Translations under genes and position numbers: made by a program
In this document: one piece after another, positions 9,701 through 14,543 of the stretch
Layout of the letters: every line of letters begins with the position of its first letter
Position numbering within the stretch: the first letter of the stretch is position 1
Origin: UBA6019 sp035535055
GTDB taxonomy: Bacteria > Chloroflexota > Dormibacteria > Dormibacterales > Dormibacteraceae
Assembly: GCA_035535055.1 (NCBI GenBank)
Contig: DATLQT010000010.1
Location: forward strand, 1-27,820
Direction: 5' to 3'
DNA length: 27,820 nucleotides
The notes under the pieces: model-generated
The model's database searches: none
Seen by the model: only the letters and a program-made list of their open reading frames with translations
What the model was told of the DNA's origin: nothing

Positions 9701-12180
9701 CCTACGTTCCCAAGGCGCAGTGGTCGCCGGTCACCAACCCGGACTGCGGCAGCATCACCCAGAACCCTGTCGACCACACGGTCCTGCTGCCGTACCGCGA
9801 TGGTGATACGGTCACGCTCCAGGGTTACGACTACACCGATCCAACCCTGGGCCTCTACACCTTCGACAGCTGGTACGTGTACAACGGGCCCTCCAGCCCC
9901 GGGAAGACGTTCACGTTCACCGCCGCACCGAACCTCGACCTCTTCCCGGTCCTGGTCCGTCCCTGCTACCAGGTGGCCATCAGCTACAACGACCCTGCGG
10001 GCGGCTCGGCCAGGGCCGAGGTGGGCGGTGGCCCCACCTGCCTCCGGCCTGACGGCAGCGGCGGGTTCCACTACGGCGACCAGGTCCTCGTCCTGGTCAC
10101 CGAAAAGATCACCATGACCCGCGTCAACCAGGGCGGGTACGCGTACAGCTACATGAGCGACCCGAGCTACAACCTGTCCGGGGTCAAGCTGACGGGGACC
10201 GACCAGGCGGGTGGCCTCACCGGGGGCTACGTCCTCGGCGGGAGCGGCCGCTACTCGTTCTCCGTGCACGGCGACAACGCGGTCGCGGTCACTTTCGCCG
10301 CCTGCCACCAGGTCGTGACCCAGACCGACCCGACCTTCCCGGTCTTCGTCAACGGCAAGGCCGTGTCACCCGGATCGGTGGCGGTGTCGGGGACCGGCTG
10401 CCACGATGACACCGGAAACCCGGCCTACGGCTGGTACGCAGGGCCGGCCACGGTGACGGCGACACCCGGCGCAGGCTTCGAGTTCTACACCTGGCGGGGC
10501 GACACCTCGAGCGGCCTGACGCCGCCGCTACCGCTGACGGTGGCGCCGGCCACGGTGACGCTCGATGGCAAGGCCGACCACAACCTGACCGCCACCTTCG
10601 GGACGCCGAACAGCTGCTACCCGGTCCCGCTCGAGATCGGGTCGCTCAAGTTCGACCTGCCGACCCTTGAAAAGGGCTGGCTGGGCGCCGTCCCGACCAC
10701 GCCCTACGGCAGCCTGAGCGTCGACGCGACGACGCCCGAGCACACCGACGGTCACGGCTTCTGCCCTCCCGGTATGTACGAGGCCGGGTCGACGATCTCG
10801 GTCGACGCCAACGGGAACGACGGCATCTTCACCGGCTTCATGGCTCGGCGGATCGGATTCAACGCCGACGGCACCCTCAACAACTTCAACACCAACCTGC
10901 TGGGCCCGCTCGGCCAGGACGGGTCGCCGCTCTCCGGTAGCGACGTCGGCCGGCCGCAGAGCCAGATCTTCCTGGTCCTGCCACCCGCGGGCGGCGGCAC
11001 GGTGGTCGGAATCCAGGCCTGGTTCTGCTACCCGGTCAACCTCACCCAGGTGGCGCTCGCACCCAGCGGAGCGGGCTTCCAGCCCCCGTTGGCGATGGTC
11101 GCGTTCGACTCCGCCACGTCGGGCAACCAGTGCCCGGTCGCGCCGTCCACCTTCCTGCCCGGGACCACGGTCACCGCCACCGAGCACGCGACGCCCGGAT
11201 ACACGTTCAAGGATTGGGAAGGTTCGGCCGGCGGTACCTCGGCGGGCATCAGCGTGGTGGCGGATCAGCCACTCAGCCTGAACGCGGTCTTCAACGGCGC
11301 CTGCTACTCGCTGTCGGTCGACGCCGTGTACTCCAGCGGCAGCCCAGGCCCCGCGGGTGAGATCCGTTCCGACGATCCCAACTGCCCAGGCTTCGACGCC
11401 TCCAAGGGCATGTACCTGGCCGGCACCGTGGTCGCGCTGCAGGCTCCCGACAAGGGGTCCCAGGAGCCTTTCGAAGGCTGGTCGGGCGCTGACAGCAGCA
11501 GCGGGCTGCTGGGCATCGTGACGATGAACTCCGACAAGACGCTGCACGCGCTGTACAACGACGACCTGAACCACCCGCTGGCGAGCGCTTCAGCCTTCGG
11601 CACCTATATGAGCGCGGTCGGCAAGGCCACTGTCGGACTCCTGGCGACCGCCATCTCCAGCTACGTGCTGAACTTCACGTCCGCCGGTCTCATCGGCCTG
11701 GTCGGCACCATCGGGAGCAGCCTGGGTGCGATCGGCGTTCCCTACGCCGGCCAGATCGGGAGCATCTTCAGCGACCTCTCCAGCACCCTGACCGGGCCGC
11801 TCGACTGCGTCGGCACGTGGGGCCTGGGTAACGGGGGCTCGACCGGCAACGCTTACACCCAGGGGGCGGGCTACGTGAAGACGGCCGGCAGCACCGCCAA
11901 CACCGTGGGCAACACGGCCGTGGGCGAGGGCGCGCTCGGCGGCCTGGCCCAGAAGATCGACGCGGTCAAGAACTTCACCGCGGCGAACGCGGACACCCTC
12001 TCGGACGCCCAGAAGACCGGCTATGCCTTGAAATGGATAGCGCTCGGGGTCCAGGTCGGGATGCAGCTGACGACGGCCAGCGTCAACGCCGACTGGAGCA
12101 TGGACTCGTTCGAGAGCTCGATGAGCTCCTGCCTCTCGAACAAGGGCAACAACCTCTCGAACTCGGTGACCGGTATCTAG
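3772..12180 (+). CDS. Giant multi-pass membrane-anchored surface protein (beta-helix, Ig-like and bacterial repeats)
   Basis: This is a predicted cell-surface protein of about 2802 residues. I chose the TTG at 3772 because GGGAGG lies 4 bases upstream and sequence before it looks non-coding; an upstream GTG at 3505 is possible. Residues 35-365 hold about seven hydrophobic segments, including IDGETPLSSLRASRRLVGGR followed by a membrane helix, a pattern like GPDPase_memb/DUF975-type domains. A Pro/Ala/Ser/Thr linker follows (about 365-423). Residues 425-730 form a right-handed beta-helix (TITFSVSGTINL, TTIDGTGQAVVISGG, then GGGLYN-type turns), like polymorphic outer-protein repeats. About twelve Ig-like modules (733-1890) have the signature GQxVTLTATV, PTGxxxFxDG, HxLTAxYxGD. 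Cys-flanked InlB-B-like bacterial repeats follow (1892-2600), and the end is an Ala/Gly-rich helical region. There is no LPXTG; anchoring would be by the N-terminal domain. The ligand is unknown. The gene is in the same direction as the dcw operon, ending 356 bp before mraZ. Confidence 0.85.
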   Translation: MSSEDSDGRGLGSEPGPGPIAVAAARLTVRAIRRSWPALLAISFLTVVAGGVADMGAAEFVRLALPAEFAWVHHWFPTRQYSILGIETAAVRTALEGAAFALGFGATAVVTAAGLGRERLSGLRALSHSGTRLLTLTATYLAYGVAAIALAVVSVPLLLLAPIGIPVAVAGMVLWVIRPGRRPLARWMITLGLPFGLLVDWSVLFALALPAVAIDGETPLSSLRASRRLVGGRWLQVALTLFGTGVTVLAVTLGMGLLVSAAAVVASTQQPGSPPVWVGGLFLVVSVAVSQVPAIALSALYLLLRDNPSLGITAGQRVAPRLRSAFGLGTATFMSRIWRSVSLATLTAVLAATLTPAAGFTVLAAAAPAATASPAAPTASPTSTPSPAATSSPSPSPTPAPAPTPAAKPAATPRPPAPAPPPRRFAALNLSVSNLGASGAGSLADAVSQANGAPGSTITFSVSGTINLAATLNVTAATTIDGTGQAVVISGGDSVPVMTTSFNMVTVSNLTIAHGHATAGSGLAGGFTSGGGSNTFTDVTFDSNSGDTAGGLYNRGLTTITDSTFHANYAGDGGGALTVAESTVATNDTFVLNTGTGPLPTGGAIWVTGSLTGNGLTVVESTGGGIDYQSSYVSLQNSMLDGNGNGDCFGFTLAVSVGNTDSDHSCGGGGLNGPSGFAQNLASLGGSTQTIQLLPGSQAIGAGNSATCPATDQRGVARPTGACDSGAYQFQPDVNVAFNTDAATYNFSQNVVMTATVTPVYETTPLQLIQYSDVTFYDGATLLGAASGFSSNNIAVFGYSGLAIGPHTLTAHYAGFTRGWTPTVSAPVAITVLGSLSTITVGSSLNPSTNGQSVNFTANLTSAPAGSATGTISFLDGATVLAAPPVVGDTASFATSALTVGHHSLTAYYSGDSTHGTVTSSVLDQDVKDTTTTLATAASPQTYGNAVVSVIVTSPTGIPSGGFSCNFGGSGSSGVLDGTGHGTCSGANFAPGSGNVIVSYGGDDGHDPSSATVALTVNAANTGQVLASSPASPIFGQPVTLTATVTASGTSAVPTGSINFQRGGVTFASAVLDGSGVATMNVTPLPPLGSTTYTSVYVPGTGFNTAADGSTSATVAAAPTTTVLVAVPTASAYGQAVSLTATVTSGGGSLATPTGSILFSDGAGYVQTVPLSPAGAATATAVAAPATLTVGLHPVTATLLPDPGFAASASAPSTVTVSTAATTTGLAASPAGFSAYGQAVTLTATVSPRGPGGGVPTGAAEFFDGAIDLGGVPLDGSGVAVMTIGQPTPSAHSWAAHYGGTASYLASNSAALAYTVYAVPTQLAASAGGTFVYGSPVTISANVVAIPATTVTGPVTFTALPSNVLLGTANVDGSGNAAITSSTVPGDTTDIFVLFNATPQFQASGHDVLVTMTRATPSISLNVTPNPGVVFGTVTLTATLTGISPTDVPQGFVTPAIDFSSLPQDALDARGVTTQTIASPAEGPHTFTVAYAGDRDYAPLAQGFGGFVSFYVNGADPGLALASSPDPAGIGVPFTLTATVAPSNGQTPQGTVEFLETSSGLYLLGSATLVNGTASITTSWPSAATLNLRAVYTSSDAYFAGATLNRTLAVEQLPTTTTVGINSIPPWLANQTLTLAAFVASTAPVAGGTVSFFDGTNFLGAASVSGQTSTLDVTTLQAGSHALTARFSGSMGFAASTSAVATEFISAHPTSITLSAAPPSAVINQADLVSVTLERTDGFTGYPTALTTVTSGAQVCTVGGLGGSCLMTWSSRGPETITATFAGDAVFASSTATLTINVTLAPPTLVAGVAPNVTWVAGDPVTVTWSMPYDTPAPTGTVSVLNAGLRGCTNQPVAGSCAVTVPGTGSQTITVSYSGDSLYAPATQTVTGVALACHLFTIYASPSNFGSFDLLPAPTCNGGRGYVDGSSVLVIPQPTAHHQFVSFDGYPATTTFLQLTITQDTFLVGRFGYICDTVSVAYVPKAQWSPVTNPDCGSITQNPVDHTVLLPYRDGDTVTLQGYDYTDPTLGLYTFDSWYVYNGPSSPGKTFTFTAAPNLDLFPVLVRPCYQVAISYNDPAGGSARAEVGGGPTCLRPDGSGGFHYGDQVLVLVTEKITMTRVNQGGYAYSYMSDPSYNLSGVKLTGTDQAGGLTGGYVLGGSGRYSFSVHGDNAVAVTFAACHQVVTQTDPTFPVFVNGKAVSPGSVAVSGTGCHDDTGNPAYGWYAGPATVTATPGAGFEFYTWRGDTSSGLTPPLPLTVAPATVTLDGKADHNLTATFGTPNSCYPVPLEIGSLKFDLPTLEKGWLGAVPTTPYGSLSVDATTPEHTDGHGFCPPGMYEAGSTISVDANGNDGIFTGFMARRIGFNADGTLNNFNTNLLGPLGQDGSPLSGSDVGRPQSQIFLVLPPAGGGTVVGIQAWFCYPVNLTQVALAPSGAGFQPPLAMVAFDSATSGNQCPVAPSTFLPGTTVTATEHATPGYTFKDWEGSAGGTSAGISVVADQPLSLNAVFNGACYSLSVDAVYSSGSPGPAGEIRSDDPNCPGFDASKGMYLAGTVVALQAPDKGSQEPFEGWSGADSSSGLLGIVTMNSDKTLHALYNDDLNHPLASASAFGTYMSAVGKATVGLLATAISSYVLNFTSAGLIGLVGTIGSSLGAIGVPYAGQIGSIFSDLSSTLTGPLDCVGTWGLGNGGSTGNAYTQGAGYVKTAGSTANTVGNTAVGEGALGGLAQKIDAVKNFTAANADTLSDAQKTGYALKWIALGVQVGMQLTTASVNADWSMDSFESSMSSCLSNKGNNLSNSVTGI
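4864..5040 (+). repeat. Pro/Ala/Ser/Thr low-complexity linker in the giant gene
   Basis: The coding sequence here is almost only Ala, Pro, Ser and Thr codons (for example SPSPSPTPAPAPTPAAKP). It lies between the last membrane helix and the beta-helix, so it probably acts as a wall-spanning stalk. Confidence 0.7.
5968..9440 (+). repeat. Array of about twelve Ig-like (Ig_3/Big-type) modules
   Basis: Each module is 90-100 residues. It opens with T-T-x-L/V-x-x-S-x-x-P, then GQxVTLTATV near residue 20, a PTGxxxFxDG turn near the middle, and HxLTAxYxGDxxY near the end. I count module starts near 5968, 6271, 6556, 6828, 7120, 7430, 7725, 8011, 8314, 8609, 8892 and 9168. Copies are well diverged, so this is an old array rather than a recent expansion. 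Modules 11 and 12 each gain a Cys pair. Confidence 0.75.
9445..11570 (+). repeat. Cys-flanked bacterial repeat (InlB-B-like) modules
   Basis: About six or seven modules each start with a Cys followed by Tyr/His/Leu (ACHLFTI, PCYQVAI, ACHQVVT, SCYPVPL, FCYPVNL, ACYSLSV). Each has a second Cys 20-40 residues later, then a G-x-x-V-x-(V/A)-x-A segment and an aromatic F-x-x-W motif (for example FEFYTWRGD, YTFKDWEGS, FEGWSGAD). The pattern matches divergent InlB-B/bacterial repeat domains, and the paired Cys suggest one disulfide per module. Confidence 0.6.
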
Positions 12181-12195
12181 CCGACTCGACCCCGG

Positions 12196-12212
12196 GGAGG
12201 CGGAGAGCCTCC
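12196..12212 (+). terminator. Hairpin 15 bases after the giant gene
   Basis: GGAGGC (12196-12201) pairs with GCCTCC (12207-12212) around the loop GGAGA. No T-run follows, so it is only a candidate terminator or mRNA 3' end structure for the giant gene. Confidence 0.35.
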
Positions 12213-12300
12213 AGCACCCGGCACGACCTCATACAAACTAATGTTCGGCCTGCCATCGGGGGCACACCGGATGCTGCGCCACCTGCGCCTGTCCACCCCC

Positions 12301-12347
12301 AGATGTTGATTTATGCCGTCCATGACCGCTCTGGCGGTCCTACATCT
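12301..12347 (+). terminator. Nested inverted repeats before the dcw promoter
   Basis: Outer arms AGATGT (12301-12306) and ACATCT (12342-12347) enclose an inner perfect hairpin GACCGC-TCTG-GCGGTC (12324-12339). It sits just before the -35 element at 12362, so it could insulate the dcw promoter from transcription of the giant gene. There is no T-run; the function is inferred. Confidence 0.35.
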
Positions 12348-12361
12348 TGTGGCTGAACCCA

Positions 12362-12391
12362 TTGACACCGTGGTGGGGGTGTGCGTACAGT
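12362..12391 (+). promoter_or_regulatory. Sigma70-like promoter of the dcw operon
   Basis: A perfect TTGACA at 12362-12367 is followed after 18 bases by TACAGT at 12386-12391. It is the best promoter match I saw, it points into mraZ, and it is directly followed by the MraZ-type repeats, as expected for an autorepressed dcw promoter. Transcription would start near 12398, giving a leader of about 140 bases. Confidence 0.6.
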
Positions 12392-12430
12392 TGCGGGGAA
12401 TCGTGGTGATTAGTGGGGATGAGTGGTGAT
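12391..12430 (+). promoter_or_regulatory. MraZ box: four 10-bp direct repeats
   Basis: Four consecutive decamers read TTGCGGGGAA, TCGTGGTGAT, TAGTGGGGAT and GAGTGGTGAT, giving the consensus nnGTGGKGAT. MraZ is known to bind G-rich direct repeats at 10-bp spacing upstream of its own gene. The first decamer overlaps the -10 element by one base, so MraZ bound here would block initiation. The periodicity is seen directly; the binding is inferred from the family. Confidence 0.65.
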
Positions 12431-12509
12431 CCAGAACCGCCACACCATCCGTCGCAGCAAACGTCCCAGCAAGGCACCCAGAACGACGTCCCAGCTGCCA
12501 CTCATCCCC
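12415..12509 (+). promoter_or_regulatory. 12-bp long-range inverted repeat in the mraZ leader
   Basis: GGGGATGAGTGG (12415-12426, spanning MraZ repeats 3 and 4) is exactly complementary to CCACTCATCCCC (12498-12509), with 71 bases between. As RNA it could form a 12-bp stem ending 13 bases before the AGGAAG ribosome site at 12523. As DNA it is a reversed MraZ-type site. A 10-base direct repeat, ACGTCCCAGC, also occurs within the loop at 12461 and 12486. Confidence 0.45.
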
Positions 12510-12536
12510 GTCACCGCGGTCCAGGAAGAAAGATGA

Positions 12537-12971
12537 ATGTTCGCCGGCTCCTCGCGTATGAAGGTGGATTCCAAGGGTCGCTTGGCGATTCCGAAGCAGT
12601 TTCGGGACCAGCTGCCCGAGGGTTCCTTCATCTCCATCGGGACGGAGCGCAACCTGGCCATCTATCCGCGCGAGGAATGGGAAGGTCTGCGCGACGTGCT
12701 CCCGTCGCCGCTTCGGGCGACGCCCGAGCAGCGGCAGGTGTCGCGGGCGATGAACGCCTTGGCCATCCCCTGCGAATTCGACCAGCAGGGCCGGCTGACA
12801 CTCAGCCCGGAGCAGCGCCGGCTGGCGGGGATCGACCCCGATTCGACGGTGATCGTGATCGGCAACCAGTCGGTGGTCGAGATCTGGTCGGCGGACCGAT
12901 GGGACAGCTACTCCGTCGGCGCGCTGGCCAATTTCACCGACAACGTTAACCGGGTGACCCAGGCCAACTGA
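12537..12971 (+). CDS. mraZ: Transcriptional regulator MraZ
   Basis: MraZ is a ring-forming DNA-binding protein of the AbrB/SpoVT superfamily that represses the dcw operon. The 144 residues carry the two tandem SpoVT-AbrB-like half-domains: VDSKGRLAIPKQFRDQL (10-26) and CEFDQQGRLTLSPEQRRLAGI (79-99). Both have the D/Q-x-x-GRL-x-(I/L) signature. The usual MFxGxxxxxxDxKGR start is present, so ATG 12537 is right; AGGAAG lies 10 bases upstream. It is the first gene of the operon. The 10-bp direct repeats at 12391-12430 next to the promoter are the likely autoregulatory target. The length is normal for the family. The last codons overlap the proposed CTG start of rsmH (CTGA). Confidence 0.95.
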   Translation: MFAGSSRMKVDSKGRLAIPKQFRDQLPEGSFISIGTERNLAIYPREEWEGLRDVLPSPLRATPEQRQVSRAMNALAIPCEFDQQGRLTLSPEQRRLAGIDPDSTVIVIGNQSVVEIWSADRWDSYSVGALANFTDNVNRVTQAN

Positions 12972-13897
12972 ACGGTCTCGGGCACCGCCCTGTACTTTCA
13001 AAAGAGTCAATAGAGTTCCTTCAGCCCCACCCGGGGTCCATCCTCGTGGACGCGACCCTGGGAGGCGGAGGGCATGCGCGAGCCCTGCTCGAGCGCATCC
13101 AGCCCGGTGGCAGATTGCTGGGGGTCGACAGAGACCCCGACGCCGTCGCCCGGGTCCGGGAGGCGCTGGCCGGGTTCGAGCCGCCGCCGGTTCTGGTCCA
13201 CGCGAACTTCGCGGAACTCGAGGTGGTGGTGGCAGCCGCCGGGCTCGGCCCGGTGGACGGCGTGCTCTTCGATCTCGGGCTCTCCAGCTACCAGCTGGAC
13301 ACCCCGGAGCGCGGCTTCAGCTTCCGCTCCGAGGCTCCGCTGGACATGCGGATGGACCCCACCGCGGGGATCCCCGCCGCGACGCTGGTGAACCGGATGG
13401 ACCAGGCCGACCTGGCCCGCGTCATCGCCACCCTCGGCGAGGAGCGCTGGGCCAAGCGGATCGCCCAGTTCATCGTCCGCCGCCGGCCGCTGGCAACCAC
13501 CAGCGACCTCGCCCGGGCGGTCGAGGACGCGATCCCGCGGGCCGCCTGGCCCCGAGACATCCACCCGGCAACGCGAACCTTCCAGGCGATCCGCATGGAG
13601 GTCAACGACGAGCTGGGCAGTCTCGAAGGGGGGCTGAAGGCCGCAATCAGGATTCTCAAACCCGGTGGGCGCATGGCGGCGATCTCATTCCATTCCCTAG
13701 AAGATCGATTGGTCAAAGCAACCATTGCAGCCGAGTCGAAGGACTGTCTCTGTCCCCCCCAGCAGCCAGTCTGTACCTGCGCTCACCGGGCCCAACTCCG
13801 TCCGCTCACCCGCAAGCCGGTGCGGCCCTCCGAGGAGGAGATCGCCGCCAATCCCCGCTCACGCTCCGCCCGCCTCCGGGCGGCCGAGCGGCTCTAA
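12968..13897 (+). CDS. rsmH: 16S rRNA (cytosine1402-N4)-methyltransferase RsmH
   Basis: RsmH (MraW) N4-methylates C1402 of 16S rRNA using SAM. Visible motifs include the SAM-binding loop VDATLGGGGHA, GVDRDPDA, GVLFDLGLSSYQLD with the family-typical RGFSF, PLDMRMD, ATRTFQAIRMEVNDEL, GGRMAAISFHSLEDRLVK, and the C-terminal NPRSRSARLRAAE. The first standard start codon in frame is GTG at 13046, but it lies inside the strand VDATLGGGGH. The conserved RsmH N-terminus, HRPVLSKESIEFLQPHPGS, is encoded upstream in the same open frame. That frame has a stop at 12950-12952 and no ATG, GTG or TTG; the only near-start is CTG at 12968-12970, overlapping the mraZ stop as CTGA. With it the protein has 309 residues, normal for the family. 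A GTG 13046 start would give 283 residues and lose the N-terminal motif. Confidence 0.93.
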   Translation: MNGLGHRPVLSKESIEFLQPHPGSILVDATLGGGGHARALLERIQPGGRLLGVDRDPDAVARVREALAGFEPPPVLVHANFAELEVVVAAAGLGPVDGVLFDLGLSSYQLDTPERGFSFRSEAPLDMRMDPTAGIPAATLVNRMDQADLARVIATLGEERWAKRIAQFIVRRRPLATTSDLARAVEDAIPRAAWPRDIHPATRTFQAIRMEVNDELGSLEGGLKAAIRILKPGGRMAAISFHSLEDRLVKATIAAESKDCLCPPQQPVCTCAHRAQLRPLTRKPVRPSEEEIAANPRSRSARLRAAERL

Positions 13898-13962
13898 CGC
13901 TTCGAAAGAAGGTCTTTAGTCGCAGCCCACATCCCAGCAGAGGTCCCCCCAGCATCAACAGT

Positions 13963-14541
13963 TTGGTCGGCAATCCGAATATCGGCATCAAACCTTCCCG
14001 CCGCCGCGGCGCCTCCGGGCACCTCGCCAACGGGATCGCATCCCTGCGCCTTCCTGCGCGGTCCGTCCTCCGTGCGCAGGGTGAGCGCCGCCGTCGGCGC
14101 GCCCAGCTCCGGCTGCCGCAGCCGCCACACCTCGAGCTGCCGGCGCGGATGCGTTTCAGCGCCTTCGGCCGCGTTTACCTGCTGGTCGCAGGAGTGGTGA
14201 CGGTCACCATCCTCTACCTCGTCCAGGCCGCGGGCGCCACCCAGGCCTCCTACGAGATCGGCCGCCTCCAGGACCAGCAGCAGAGCCTCCGCGCCGAGCA
14301 GGAGAACCTCAAGTACCAGGAGGCGACCCTCAACTCGCCGGCCCAGGTCCAGGCGGAAGCCGCTCAGGCCAGCCTGACCCGTCCGCAGCCGTACAAGTTC
14401 GTGCAGTTCCAGGACTCCGGCGTGGCGCTCGACAGCCCGGCTCCAGCGGCCCCCGACCAGAGCCCGCTCTGGCAGCGGGCCCTGGCCGCGATCGGACGCG
14501 GGGTGACCGACGGCACCGACGCCATGGCGGCCGGCCGCTAA
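13963..14541 (+). CDS. ftsL: FtsL-like divisome protein
   Basis: The protein has a bitopic membrane layout: a basic cytoplasmic N-terminus (several RRR runs), one transmembrane helix (VYLLVAGVVTVTILYLVQAA, about 71-90), then a Gln/Glu-rich coiled coil (YEIGRLQDQQQSLRAEQENL). This is the FtsL/FtsB/DivIC layout. FtsL links FtsQ/FtsB with the septal synthase FtsW-FtsI, and position between rsmH and ftsI is the classic ftsL slot. The C-terminus (PAPAAPDQSPLWQRALAAIG) is not typical. TTG at 13963 gives 192 residues; an ATG at 14149 would give 130 and remove most of the basic tail. The frame stays open back into the end of rsmH without a standard start, so the true start is uncertain. It ends 2 bases before the ftsI start. 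Sequence is poorly conserved in this family, so the call rests on layout and context. Confidence 0.75.
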   Translation: MVGNPNIGIKPSRRRGASGHLANGIASLRLPARSVLRAQGERRRRRAQLRLPQPPHLELPARMRFSAFGRVYLLVAGVVTVTILYLVQAAGATQASYEIGRLQDQQQSLRAEQENLKYQEATLNSPAQVQAEAAQASLTRPQPYKFVQFQDSGVALDSPAPAAPDQSPLWQRALAAIGRGVTDGTDAMAAGR

Positions 14542-14543
14542 CA

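Noticed and set aside
9151..10308. Long minus-strand open frames within the giant gene (also near 5848-6789 and 10528-11574)
   Set aside because: Val/Gly/Arg/Asp-rich antisense frames caused by codon bias of the repeat-coding strand; the plus strand has clear domains.
12181..12361. CRISPR, tRNA or rRNA in the longer intergenic regions
   Set aside because: No regularly spaced identical repeats, no cloverleaf and no rRNA-like sequence seen in any gap.
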